Assembly (NCBI RefSeq): GCF_016412875.1
Contig: NZ_JAEKPD010000006.1
Span: forward strand, 123,881-187,880
Reading direction: 5' to 3'
Source: Palleronia pontilimi
GTDB taxonomy: Bacteria; Pseudomonadota; Alphaproteobacteria; Rhodobacterales; Rhodobacteraceae
DNA: 64,000 bases
In this document: positions 37,994 through 46,773 of the stretch, piece after piece
Layout of the letters: every line of letters starts with the position of its first letter
Position numbering within the stretch: position 1 is the stretch's first letter
Made by a program: the position numbers and the translations under genes
The notes under the pieces: generated by a model
What the model was told of the DNA's origin: nothing
Seen by the model: the letters and a program-made list of their open reading frames with translations, nothing else
Databases searched by the model: none

Positions 37994-38925
37994 GCCGCCC
38001 GCGGGTCCTGTTTTCCGCCAAGCCCGAGCGCTGGGACGAAACCCGCGCCCCGCTTCTGCAAGCGGCACGCGACGCCGGACTGCCGATCGACCTGGCCAAA
38101 GATCACCCGCCCCAGGCCGTCGACTACATCGTCTATGCGCCCAATGGCGGATTGCAGGATTTCACGCCCTTCACCCGCCTCAAGGCGGTCCTGAACCTCT
38201 GGGCGGGGGTCGAGGACGTGGTCGACAACCCGACCCTCACCGTGCCCCTTGCCCGGATGGTCGATCCCAGCCTGACCGAAGGCATGATCGATTACGTCAC
38301 CGCCCATGTCCTGCGGCACCACATGGGTCTCGACGCTCATATCGGCCGCGCGCCGGGCGACTGGGACCCGGTTCCGCCGCCCCTGGCGCGCGACCGGCGG
38401 GTGACGATCCTGGGACTGGGCGCGCTGGGCGCGGCCTGCGCCGAAGCCCTGGCGGGCCTGAATTTCGACGTCGCCGGGTGGAGTCGCACCGACAAGACGC
38501 TGCCCGGCATCCGGGCCTTCCACGGGTCGGCCGGGTTGAACCAGGCCCTGCACGACAGCGAAATCAGCGTCCTTCTGCTGCCGCACACGCCCGCAACCGA
38601 CACCCTGATCGACGCCACGAGGCTGGCCCAGATGCCCGCAGGCGCGGTCCTGATCAATCCCGGGCGCGGTGCCCTGATCGACGATGCGGCGCTGCTGTCG
38701 GCGCTTGACGCGGGCCACCTGTCGCACGCCACGCTCGACACCTTCCGGACCGAGCCGCTGCCCGCGCATCACCCGTTCTGGCACCATCCCCGGGTCACCG
38801 TGACGCCGCATATCGCGTCCGTTTCGCGCCCCGAAAGCTGCGCCCGCGTCATCGTCGAGAACATCCGCCGCGCCGAGCACGGCGAGCCGCTTTTGCATCT
38901 GGTCGATCGCGACGCCGGTTACTGA
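37990..38925 (+). CDS. Glyoxylate/hydroxypyruvate reductase A-like dehydrogenase
   Basis: 311-residue D-2-hydroxyacid dehydrogenase. The NAD(P)-binding loop is ILGLGALGAACAEALAGL; LINPGRGALIDDAAL holds the catalytic-region glycine and arginine neighbours, and LPAHHPFWHHPRVTVTPHIA the catalytic histidine. The short length and motif pattern match the GhrA subgroup that reduces glyoxylate and hydroxypyruvate. Coupled by ATGA to the GST gene. Confidence 0.9.
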   Translation: MSRPRVLFSAKPERWDETRAPLLQAARDAGLPIDLAKDHPPQAVDYIVYAPNGGLQDFTPFTRLKAVLNLWAGVEDVVDNPTLTVPLARMVDPSLTEGMIDYVTAHVLRHHMGLDAHIGRAPGDWDPVPPPLARDRRVTILGLGALGAACAEALAGLNFDVAGWSRTDKTLPGIRAFHGSAGLNQALHDSEISVLLLPHTPATDTLIDATRLAQMPAGAVLINPGRGALIDDAALLSALDAGHLSHATLDTFRTEPLPAHHPFWHHPRVTVTPHIASVSRPESCARVIVENIRRAEHGEPLLHLVDRDAGY

Positions 38926-38938
38926 GCGCCCCTGCCCC

Positions 38939-38963
38939 ATCTTTGTTCTTGCAAATATCCCGG
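38939..38963. repeat. Dispersed intergenic motif, second copy
   Basis: CATCTTTGTTCTTGCAAATA followed by TCCCGG lies in the gap between two converging genes. Allowing for a short internal length difference, it matches the motif at 11215-11238 (opposite strand). Both copies sit beyond gene 3' ends. Confidence 0.5.
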
Positions 38964-38989
38964 CCCGCGGCCCGCCACCCGGCGCGCGA

Positions 38990-39763
38990 TCAGCGTAGCT
39001 TGGGCGGTGCGTCGGGGTCCGATCCCGGCGCGACCGGCTGGGCGGCCTCGAATTTGGGGATATCGAAGCGCAACCCGACCTTCGCCAGCCGCGCGGCCAT
39101 GGCGTCGGACGCGTCGAAAAATGCCACGTCCAGGGCGCCTGCTTCCAGCCCCGAGAACACCAGCGCCTCGCGCACCGCGCGGGCCAGGGCCCGCTCGGCC
39201 CCGAAGGCCGGGTCGATGACGGCGAGCATATGCGACCGCACGCCGGTCTCGTAGCTCGCCCACACGAGATAGGCCATGCGCGCCAGGCCGGTGGCGGTGG
39301 CGAGCTTCGCGTCCAGCGCCGTCAGCAACCGCTCGGGCAGATCGCCCGGCGGATGCAGTTCGGTCGGGCGCGCCTCGATCTCGTCGGGGCCCTGGCCCAG
39401 CGTCTCGGCCAGCCAGGCCACCGCGTCCGAAGGCACCAGGAAGGACGACGGCGCGACGCCGGGGTTCAGCGCCAGCCCGATCCCCTTCCCGTCCAGCATC
39501 GCCGCCAGGATCCGCCCCGACAGGGCCGCGAAGGGCGCCTGCCCGTCAGCGAAATCGGCCAGCCGTTCGGCCCGGTCGAACACCAGCACGAACGCGCCCT
39601 GCGAGGTTTCGAACAGGCGCGGGTCCAGCGCGTCGCCCTCGGGTTCGCGCGTCAGCAGAAGGAAAAGCTCGCCATCGGCCAGCCGTTCGTAGAAGCGCAG
39701 CCGCGCCGCGTCATCGTCGGGCGCGGCTTCCATCGCGGCATGGGCATCGTCCAGCGGGGTCAT
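38990..39763 (-). CDS. SseB-family protein
   Basis: 257 residues. The N-terminal half matches the SseB domain (FYERLADGELFLLLT, then FAALSGRILAAMLDGKGIGL, NPGVAPSSFLV), and the C-terminal half the SseB-C domain. SseB proteins are poorly characterised. The ATG at 39763 overlaps the stop of the upstream uracil-DNA glycosylase gene (ATGA); the longer open frame upstream is not coding. Confidence 0.82.
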   Translation of the reverse strand: MTPLDDAHAAMEAAPDDDAARLRFYERLADGELFLLLTREPEGDALDPRLFETSQGAFVLVFDRAERLADFADGQAPFAALSGRILAAMLDGKGIGLALNPGVAPSSFLVPSDAVAWLAETLGQGPDEIEARPTELHPPGDLPERLLTALDAKLATATGLARMAYLVWASYETGVRSHMLAVIDPAFGAERALARAVREALVFSGLEAGALDVAFFDASDAMAARLAKVGLRFDIPKFEAAQPVAPGSDPDAPPKLR

Positions 39764-40344
39764 TCCAGCACCTCGGTCACACGGGCGCGCAGGGCGGGCA
39801 GAAGGTCGGCTTCGAACCACGGGTTGCGCTTGATCCATGCGGTATTGCGCCAGCTCGGATGGGGCAAGGGAAAGACCCGCGGCGCATGATCGCGCCACGC
39901 GGCAACGGTTTCGGTCACCCCGCGCTTGCCGCCCAGGTGCCATTTCTGCGCGTGGCCGCCGATCAGCACCGTCAGGTCCACCTGGCCCACATGGGCAAGG
40001 GCCGCATCGCGCCAGGTCCGCGCGCAGACCGGCGGGGGCGGCAGGTCCGATCCCTTCGCGTCGTAGCCGGGAAAGCAGAACGCCATGGGCACGATCGCCA
40101 CGCGGTCGCGGTCGTAGAACGTGGGCTCGTCCATCCCCAGCCAGTCGCGCAGCCGCTTGCCCGACTGGTCCCAGAACGGCGTGTTGGCCTTGTGGACCCG
40201 CATCCCCGGCGCCTGGCTTGCGATGAGCACGCGCGCGCCCTTCCGGAACCACACGACCGGGTTGGGCTCGTGCGCGGTCGCGGTTTCGGCGAAGCGCTGG
40301 GCGCAGATGGTGCAGGCGGACAGCCTGTCGGGCAGATCGGTCAT
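39760..40344 (-). CDS. Uracil-DNA glycosylase family protein
   Basis: 194 residues of the UDG superfamily: LIASQAPGMRVHKANTPFWD supplies the first motif and LPHPSWRNTAW the second, with SGKRLRDWLGM between. An N-terminal CxxC (ACTICAQRF) is present but the full four-cysteine cluster of family 4 enzymes is not seen, so it is of the short family-5-like or uncharacterised type. The start MTDLPDRLS at 40344 is chosen over one 90 bases upstream. Coupled to the SseB gene. Confidence 0.85.
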   Translation of the reverse strand: MTDLPDRLSACTICAQRFAETATAHEPNPVVWFRKGARVLIASQAPGMRVHKANTPFWDQSGKRLRDWLGMDEPTFYDRDRVAIVPMAFCFPGYDAKGSDLPPPPVCARTWRDAALAHVGQVDLTVLIGGHAQKWHLGGKRGVTETVAAWRDHAPRVFPLPHPSWRNTAWIKRNPWFEADLLPALRARVTEVLE

Positions 40345-40529
40345 CGCGTTGGATCTAACCCGCCCTGCGCTCGGGGCGAGGTCGGCCGCGACGCCGCGCG
40401 TCAGCGCACAGGGATTTCTTGGCATTGCCCACAATTCCTATCATACTAACGCCGCAATCCCGCATTAGGGGTCTGCCAACCGGGTCGTGATAAGGCTGGG
40501 GCCAGAGCAGCAGTCGTCGAGACAGGACA

Positions 40530-41189
40530 ATGATCGAATTCGATAACGTATCGAAGTCATTCTGGACGGGCACCCAGCGCAAGGTCATCCTTGAGGGGGC
40601 GTCGTTCCGTGTCGATCTGGGCAACTCGCTGGGGATCCTGGCACCGAACGGGACCGGCAAGACGACGCTGATCAACATGATGGCCGGGCTCGAAAAGCCC
40701 GATGACGGGGAAATCCGCCGCACCAGCCGGATCTCGTTCCCGCTGGGCTTCATGGGCGGTGTCATCAACAAGCTGTCGGCCACCGAGAACGCGCGCTTCA
40801 TCGCCAAGCTCTACGGCATCGACCCCGACTACCTGGAAGCCTTCTGCCGGTGGCTGTGCGACCTGGGCGAGTATTTCGACCAGCCGGTGGGCACCTATTC
40901 GTCGGGCATGCGCGCCCGGCTCAGCTTCGCGCTGCTGCTGGCACTGGACTTCGACATCTACCTGATCGACGAAGGCATGCCGTCGACCACGGACGTGGCC
41001 TTCAACCAGAAGGCGGGCCAGATCCTGCGCGAGCGGCTGGAGCAGGCCACGATCGTCATCGTCAGCCACCAGGCCGAAACGCTTGAAAAATTCTGCCGCT
41101 CGGCGGCGGTCCTGATGAACGGTCAGCTGCACCTGTTCGACACCCTGGAAGAGGCGAAGCGTCTTTATGACTACGAAACCCAAAGCTAA
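40530..41189 (+). CDS. Polysaccharide-export ABC transporter ATPase, KpsT-like
   Basis: 219 residues matching the KpsT/Wzt ATPases for capsule or O-antigen export. The signature YSSGMRARLSFALLLAL and the Walker B YLIDEGM are clear. The Walker A reads APNGTGKTT: the first glycine is alanine. Walker B is followed by PSTTDVAFNQK in place of the usual SVGDxxFxxK. The gene overlaps the downstream KpsE-like gene by 23 bases. No kpsM permease is adjacent. It is preceded by a 185-bp gap to the divergent glycosylase gene. Confidence 0.88.
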   Translation: MIEFDNVSKSFWTGTQRKVILEGASFRVDLGNSLGILAPNGTGKTTLINMMAGLEKPDDGEIRRTSRISFPLGFMGGVINKLSATENARFIAKLYGIDPDYLEAFCRWLCDLGEYFDQPVGTYSSGMRARLSFALLLALDFDIYLIDEGMPSTTDVAFNQKAGQILRERLEQATIVIVSHQAETLEKFCRSAAVLMNGQLHLFDTLEEAKRLYDYETQS

Positions 41190-42855
41190 GAAGTTTCGGA
41201 TTCGCAAATCCAGCCCCCTTGCCGGTGCCGCCCAGGTCGCGGCCACGGCTGCGAACGCCGCAGCCAAGCCCGCGCCCGAAACCGGCGCGCCCGCGCGGCC
41301 CGCCTTTCCCAGTGCCGACGCGGTCCGCAAGACGGCCACCGCGCCCGCCGCGCTGAACCCCGATATCGCCGGGCACTCTCAGCTCAGCGCCGAATCCGAC
41401 ATGGCGGCGATCCGCAAGGAAGGCCTGACCGGACGCCAGCTGCGCATGGCCCGCAGGCTGGCCCAGAAGCACGAGATCGCGGTCACGTCGGATTTCGACG
41501 CGGTGCGCCAGCTGCGAAAGCGCGGCATCGACCCGTTCGAGCGGGCCACCATGCTCGAACTGGTCGTCCCCGACGCCGCACGGCCAGCCGCCACGTCCGA
41601 CAAGTCCGCCGCCCCGGTGCAGGGGGGCCGCGTGCAATTGCCCCAGACGGTCGCCAAGGCCCAGGTGCCCAGCACCGAGGTGTCGAAGCCGCCGCGCCAC
41701 GCAGGCGAGCGGATCGCCCAGATCAACGAGATCCAGCGCGACATCGCCCGGCGGCGCCGCAGGCGGCTGGCGCTTCTGGGCGCGCGGCTGTCTGTCTTCG
41801 TGCTGCTGCCCACGCTGATCGCGGGCTGGTATTTCTACGCCGTGGCGACCCCCATGTACGCCACCAAGACCGAATTCGTGATCCAGCAAGCCGAAGCCCA
41901 GGCGGGCGGCGGTCTGGGCGGGCTATTCTCGGGCACGGGCTTCGCCACGTCGCAGGATTCGATCGCGGTGCAAAGCTATCTGACGTCGCGCGATGCCATG
42001 CTGCGGCTGGACGAGGATGCGGGCTTCAAGACCCATTTCAGCCAGGATCACATCGATCCGATCCAGCGTCTGCCCAAAGGCGCGTCGATGGAGCGGACCT
42101 ACGATCTTTACCAGGACGTGGTCGAGATCGGCTACGATCCGACCGAGGGCATCGTCAAGATGGAGGTCATCGCCGCCGACCCCGAAGTCAGCGCCGAGTA
42201 TTCGCGCCGCCTGATCGACTACGCTGAAGAGCGGGTGGACAACCTGACCCAGCGCCTGCGCGGCGACCAGATGAACGACGCCCGCGCCAGCTTCGACGAG
42301 GCCGAGGCCAAGATGCTCGCCGCCCAGGACCGCGTCCTGACGCTGCAGGAACAGCTGGGCGTTCTGGATCCGGCAGCCGAAAGCGGGTCGGTCATGGGCC
42401 AGATCACCACCTTCGAAACCCAGCTGCGCGAAAAGCAGCTCGAGCGCGAAACGATCCTGTCCAACCGCCGTCCGAACCAGGCGCGGCTGAACGGGGTCGA
42501 AGGCGAAATCCGCAGGCTGCAGGCCGTGGTGGACGATCTGCGCTCGCAAATGACCAACGGGACGGGCGATGCCGCGTCGCTGGCGCGTATCTCGGCCCAG
42601 CTGCGAATCGCCGAGACGGACCTGGAAACCCGCACCGCGCTGATGCAGCAGGCGCTGCAGCAATTGGAAACCGCGCGCCTCGAAGCCAATCGCCAGACAC
42701 GCTACCTGTCGCTGGGCGTGACGCCGGTGGTGCCGGACGCGCCCGCCTATCCGCGATCGTTCGAGAACACGTTGCTGGCCTTCCTGGTCTTCGCGGGGCT
42801 CTACCTGCTGCTGTCGCTGACCGCGTCGATCCTGCGCGAACAGGTCTCGGGCTAG
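41167..42855 (+). CDS. Capsule export inner-membrane protein, KpsE-like (PCP family)
   Basis: 562 residues. A long Ala/Pro-rich cytoplasmic region (1-205) precedes the first membrane helix (about 212-230, LSVFVLLPTLIAGWYFYA). The periplasmic part begins TPMYATKTEFVIQQAEAQAG and contains a long coiled coil (about 360-520). A second membrane helix lies near the C-terminus (LLAFLVFAGLYLLLSLT). The layout is that of KpsE/CtrB polysaccharide co-polymerases. The N-terminal extension of about 200 residues is unusual for the family. Confidence 0.87.
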   Translation: MTTKPKAKKFRIRKSSPLAGAAQVAATAANAAAKPAPETGAPARPAFPSADAVRKTATAPAALNPDIAGHSQLSAESDMAAIRKEGLTGRQLRMARRLAQKHEIAVTSDFDAVRQLRKRGIDPFERATMLELVVPDAARPAATSDKSAAPVQGGRVQLPQTVAKAQVPSTEVSKPPRHAGERIAQINEIQRDIARRRRRRLALLGARLSVFVLLPTLIAGWYFYAVATPMYATKTEFVIQQAEAQAGGGLGGLFSGTGFATSQDSIAVQSYLTSRDAMLRLDEDAGFKTHFSQDHIDPIQRLPKGASMERTYDLYQDVVEIGYDPTEGIVKMEVIAADPEVSAEYSRRLIDYAEERVDNLTQRLRGDQMNDARASFDEAEAKMLAAQDRVLTLQEQLGVLDPAAESGSVMGQITTFETQLREKQLERETILSNRRPNQARLNGVEGEIRRLQAVVDDLRSQMTNGTGDAASLARISAQLRIAETDLETRTALMQQALQQLETARLEANRQTRYLSLGVTPVVPDAPAYPRSFENTLLAFLVFAGLYLLLSLTASILREQVSG

Positions 42856-42897
42856 GGGGCCCTTGCGGCACCGCCCGGGACGGCTAAGGATTGCGCC

Positions 42898-44223
42898 ATG
42901 TTGCGTGTGCTCGCCTGCGGCCTTCTGGCCCTGATCCTGTTGCTGGCCCCGTCCGGGCCCATCGCCGCACAGGACGTCGAAGACGGCCCGGTTGCCGGTC
43001 AGGATGACCGAGGCGTCGTTCAGGACGCCGCGTTGTGGCAGCAGATCCAAACACTTCTGAACGAGCTCGAGGGTTATGGCGACGTGCAGGTCACGGTCCG
43101 CTCGGGGGTCGTGATCCTGCAGGGCGAAGTCGTCGATCCGGCCGCGGCACAACGGATCGAAGACTTGGTCACCCCCATCGAAGGTGTCACCGCCGTCGAG
43201 AACCGCATCACGACCTCGACCGACCTGGACAAACGGCTGAACCCGGCCGCGGAACGGCTGGGCGCGCGCTTGTCGCAGGCGTTGAACTACCTGCCGCTGG
43301 TGTTGGTGGCGGTGCTGGCCGCGCTGGCGGTGTCGGCGCTGGGATTTTTCCTCGCGCGCCGGATCCGGTTCTGGCAGCGGATCGCTCCCAATGCCTTCAT
43401 CGCGGACATCTATCGCCAGCTTCTGCGGCTGGCCTTCATCCTGGCGGGCATCGTGCTGGCGCTGGATATCCTGGGGGCCACGGCGCTTCTGGGGACGATC
43501 CTGGGGGCGGCGGGCCTGGTGGGACTGGCGATCGGTTTCGCCGTGCGCGACACGGTCGAGAATTTCATCGCCTCGATCATGCTTTCCATGCGCCAGCCGT
43601 TCCGCCCCAACGATGCGGTGATGATCGAAGGACACGAGGGCCGCGTCATCCGCCTGACCAGCCGCGCCACGATCCTGCTGGATTTCGACGGCAACCACGT
43701 GCGCATCCCGAACGCCACCGTCTTCAAGGGGCGCATCGTGAACTACAGCTCGAACCCCGAGCGGCGGTTCCTGTTCCGGCTGGGGGTCGAGCCCGATTGC
43801 GACCTGGCCGCGGTGCGCAAGCTGATGGACGACACGCTGCGCGCCCTGCCCTTCATCCTCGACACGCCAGCGGTGGACGTCTGGATCGACGACATCACGG
43901 AAGGCGGCGTGATCTTCACGCTGACGGGCTGGATCGACCAGCGCGACACGGCGCTTCTGCGCGCCCGGGGCGAGGCACTTCGCGCCGTCAAGGACGCGGT
44001 CGAGGCCGCAGGCGCCGCGATCCCCGACACCACCTACCGCATCCGCCTTGAAGACTCGGGCGCCCCCAAAGCTGCGCCCCCCGTCTCGGCACCTGCGCCC
44101 GCCGCGACGCCCCCGGCCACCGTGGATGTGCGCGAAGAACACGATCTGTCCAACCTGATCGACGCCGAACGGGCCGGACCCAAGGGCGAAGACCTGCTGA
44201 GCGACACCGCAGAAACCGAATGA
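42898..44223 (+). CDS. Mechanosensitive ion channel (MscS) with N-terminal BON domain
   Basis: 441 residues: signal peptide (to IAAQ), a periplasmic BON domain (about 48-105: VTVRSGVVILQGEVVD, then VENRIT), three membrane helices, and the MscS core. The pore helix is LGTILGAAGLVGLAIGFAVR, followed by RQPFRPNDAVMIEGHEG and the beta domain. The acidic, Ala/Pro-rich C-terminus ends at a tRNA gene 70 bases on. BON domains bind phospholipid or peptidoglycan, so this variant may sense the envelope. Confidence 0.92.
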   Translation: MLRVLACGLLALILLLAPSGPIAAQDVEDGPVAGQDDRGVVQDAALWQQIQTLLNELEGYGDVQVTVRSGVVILQGEVVDPAAAQRIEDLVTPIEGVTAVENRITTSTDLDKRLNPAAERLGARLSQALNYLPLVLVAVLAALAVSALGFFLARRIRFWQRIAPNAFIADIYRQLLRLAFILAGIVLALDILGATALLGTILGAAGLVGLAIGFAVRDTVENFIASIMLSMRQPFRPNDAVMIEGHEGRVIRLTSRATILLDFDGNHVRIPNATVFKGRIVNYSSNPERRFLFRLGVEPDCDLAAVRKLMDDTLRALPFILDTPAVDVWIDDITEGGVIFTLTGWIDQRDTALLRARGEALRAVKDAVEAAGAAIPDTTYRIRLEDSGAPKAAPPVSAPAPAATPPATVDVREEHDLSNLIDAERAGPKGEDLLSDTAETE

Positions 44224-44292
44224 TTTTTCACCGCCATGGGGCGGATATGGCCTTGCGTCCCCCGCCCCCCCTGCCTAAAACCACCCTCGCGT

Positions 44293-44367
44293 TGGGGTGT
44301 AGCCAAGCGGTAAGGCATCGGTTTTTGGTACCGTGTATCGTAGGTTCGAATCCTACCACCCCAGCCA
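44293..44367 (+). tRNA. tRNA-Gln (UUG)
   Basis: The 75-base cloverleaf has the acceptor stem TGGGGTG / CACCCCA, D arm GCC...GGC, anticodon loop TTTTGGT with TTG, the T arm with GGTTCGAATCC, and an encoded CCA end. The first anticodon-stem pair is a T-T mismatch. The decayed transposase and accessory genes begin just after it. Confidence 0.96.
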
Positions 44368-44644
44368 TAAACAGCAAAAAATCCCTCCCTGCCAATGGGA
44401 TAGCCGCTCTTCAAGCGGTCATCCTCCCGTCTGCACGTCGCGGTGCTTCACCAACTGGTTCATATCGTTCGGGGTGAAGACCTGGTGAACCGTCGAGGAC
44501 GTGGGGACTTCACCTCGTCCGCAAAAGCGGAATTCTCCACTTTCGACGTCAGTGGCCGCGCATTTTGTACGAAGTAGGTGCGCCCGAGTTTTCGTCGGTT
44601 TCTCTTCGCACCCACGTCCCCCGCGACGCGGTTGGGCGGTCTGC
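44368..44644. other. Unassigned gap after tRNA-Gln
   Basis: 277 bases between the tRNA and the recognisable transposase remnant. No RNA gene, terminator with U-run or plausible reading frame with a ribosome site is seen; it is probably the rest of a decayed insertion. Confidence 0.4.
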
Positions 44645-45095
44645 CGGGCAGCGCATGATCCGCGTCGACAGGAAGCTCAACTCCACCGACATGGTCGAGG
44701 CTCTGACGGATCTCTTCATCCTGCGCGGGCCGCCCGAGGTCATTCGGTCCGACAACGGCCCCGAATTCGACATGCTTAAGATGCGGGGGGGATCGAGGCC
44801 GTGGGGGCGAAGACCACTTCCACCGAGCCGGGTCACCTTGGGAAAACGGCTCCTGCGAAAGCTTCAACGATCGGTTCCGCAACGGGCTGCTCGACGGAGG
44901 AGCCTTCTGCTCGCCCCGCGAGGTCCGGATCCTCATCGAGCGGTGGCGACGCCCTTACAATACCGTCCGACCTCACAGCGCCCTGGACTACAGGCCCCCG
45001 GCGCCGGAGAGCATCGTGACCGTCGACCAGCGGCCAAAGATGCACCGACCATCAAGTTGGACCACTCGGTGGGGACAGATCGGGAGAAGCTATAC
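44645..45095 (+). pseudogene. IS3-family transposase (OrfB) C-terminal remnant
   Basis: Three pieces of one DDE integrase core occur in three frames: RVDRKLNSTDMVEALTDLF with IRSDNGPEF (about 44654-44775), then EAVGAKTTSTEPG (about 44793-44830), then SPWENGSCESFNDRFRNGLL through RPHSALDYRPPAPESIV (about 44831-45020). The second catalytic Asp and the Glu are recognisable, but the N-terminal half and OrfA are missing, and two frameshifts plus lost residues disable it. Confidence 0.88.
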
Positions 45096-45201
45096 CGATC
45101 CCACACCGGTTGGATGTGTTTCGTCCGAGCAGAAGAGTGCGCCGTTACTGAAAGTGCGGATCGACACCGGTGCCAAGATCCACCTGGCCATGCGCTTGAG
45201 C

Positions 45202-45861
45202 TCAATCGTCATACCACATTCGCGACAGGTTGGCCTTTGCCTTGAAAACGCGGTCGAAAGCCGGGGTCTTGCCGGTGGCGTCATGCAGCAGGCGCGCCGC
45301 CACATCGAGATCGTGCAGCGTCTCGCGCCGTGCGGGATCGCGCACCCAGCTGGTGATCCAGCCAACAATGGCGACGCGCTCTCCGTGCGTGACGGGTTCA
45401 ACCCGGTGCAGCGCGGATGTCGAATAAAGGATCATGTCGCCGGCCTGAAGCTTGATGGCGCGGTCTTCAAGGGCGTCTTCGAGCACCAGCTCTCCACCGG
45501 AATAGCTGTCCGGGTCCGTGAGGGAGAGAGTGAAGGACAAATCGGTGCGAAGACCGTTCATTACCGGATCGTCCACGTGCGTGCCGTAGGTCATGCCGCC
45601 GCGATAGCGCGACAGCAGCATCCGCGCATAATGCCGCGGACGCGCAACCGAGCGGACGAGCTCGTGGCCATCGAGCGTCTTGCGGACCTTTTCGAAGATT
45701 GCTTCCAGCTCGGGCGACTTCCGGGCCTGGAGATTTGCCTTGACGTCCCGGGCATAGCGACCGGCCGTCTTTCGCCCGTCTTCGTAGTCGAGCGCGTCGG
45801 CGGCATCCCGAAGGGTCGCCAACGCGTCGTTACCAAGCACATTGGAGATGACGATCGCCAT
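45202..45861 (-). CDS. PKHD-type Fe(II)/2-oxoglutarate dioxygenase (PiuC/YbiX-like)
   Basis: 219 residues with the metal triad His95, Asp97 (YGTHVDDPVM) and His152 (SALHRVEPVTHG), and Arg162 for 2-oxoglutarate; LPARHYARML-like and SGGELVLED segments also fit the PKHD group. PiuC relatives are iron-regulated and often lie beside siderophore receptors; the substrate is unknown. It starts 3 bases after the stop of the Glu-Gly repeat protein gene, so the two form an operon, and its ribosome site lies inside the GAAGGCGAG repeats ending that gene. Confidence 0.93.
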   Translation of the reverse strand: MAIVISNVLGNDALATLRDAADALDYEDGRKTAGRYARDVKANLQARKSPELEAIFEKVRKTLDGHELVRSVARPRHYARMLLSRYRGGMTYGTHVDDPVMNGLRTDLSFTLSLTDPDSYSGGELVLEDALEDRAIKLQAGDMILYSTSALHRVEPVTHGERVAIVGWITSWVRDPARRETLHDLDVAARLLHDATGKTPAFDRVFKAKANLSRMWYDD

Positions 45862-45864
45862 GGC

Positions 45865-46773
45865 TTATTCGCCTTCGCCCTCGCCTTCGCCTTCAGCGGG
45901 GGTTTCGGCGTGCCCCAGTGTCAGCGCGGCCAGCTCCATGCGCGCCGCCGCACCGTAGATCACTTCGGCATCTGCATCGAAACTGCCTTCGCCTTGCAGA
46001 TCGCCGTAGACGGCACCGGTCACGGCCACCTGGTCGAGCAGGGTTTGGGCAACCTTGGCCAGCGCCGCGTCGTCACCTTCGGCCATTTGCTGGGCTTCGG
46101 CTTCGACCGCCCGCAGGAAGCCCCAGCTGTCCTGGTATTCATGCAGATCGGTGATGGATTGATCGTCGCCGAAAGCGGCGCTGTATTCCTCGCCGGCGAT
46201 GCGGGTCAGCGCCACAAGGCTTTCCACCTGCGTGGCGGCGGGATAGCTGGCGCGGACGACCTGCATCGTCTCGCGCATCTCGCCGAATCGCGCCCGAACC
46301 TCGGACAGATCGGCCTCGGCCTCGGTTGCGGCGGCAAGTGCGGCGATCTGATCCTCGAGCTGTGCGTGGCCGGATTGTTCCAGCGCCTCCTCGACGGCTT
46401 CGTATTTCTCTTCGATCGGATGGCCCATATGGGTCTTGGCCGCGGCCAGATCGCCCAATTCGTAAAGTGCGAGTCCCGCGCGCACATGCCCCTCCATGAA
46501 GGCAAGTCCGGTCAGAAGCGCGACGTCGGGATCGGCGGGTGCGCCGCCTTCTCCTTCGCCCTCGCCAGAAGCGGTTTCCGCTGCGACGCTGTGACCTTCG
46601 CCCTCGCCTTCGGCAGAGATCGTCGTTTCACGTTCCGCGGATTCGCCTTCACCTTCGGCGTAGGCCCCGGTCGCGGCGATGACCCCTGCGGCGGTCAAGG
46701 CCGCTACGCCAGTCAGTGTCGAGACCCGGCGCGCATTCACAAGGCGCGGACGTTGGTTCGGTGTTTCGCTCAT
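45865..46773 (-). CDS. Exported helical protein with Glu-Gly repeats, unknown function
   Basis: 302 residues. A long basic N-region with ARRVSTLTG and a hydrophobic stretch end at AYA (Tat-like or Sec signal). The mature protein opens with acidic EGEGES, AEGEGEG and GEGEGEG blocks (40-76), continues as an all-helical domain (about 80-290, MEGHVRAGLALYELGDLAAA, then HMGHPIEEKYEAVEEAL), and ends in EGEGEGEGE. The acidic blocks could bind metal cations. Its partner is an iron-dependent dioxygenase, so an iron-linked periplasmic role is plausible but unproved. I do not recognise a named family. Confidence 0.75.
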   Translation of the reverse strand: MSETPNQRPRLVNARRVSTLTGVAALTAAGVIAATGAYAEGEGESAERETTISAEGEGEGHSVAAETASGEGEGEGGAPADPDVALLTGLAFMEGHVRAGLALYELGDLAAAKTHMGHPIEEKYEAVEEALEQSGHAQLEDQIAALAAATEAEADLSEVRARFGEMRETMQVVRASYPAATQVESLVALTRIAGEEYSAAFGDDQSITDLHEYQDSWGFLRAVEAEAQQMAEGDDAALAKVAQTLLDQVAVTGAVYGDLQGEGSFDADAEVIYGAAARMELAALTLGHAETPAEGEGEGEGE

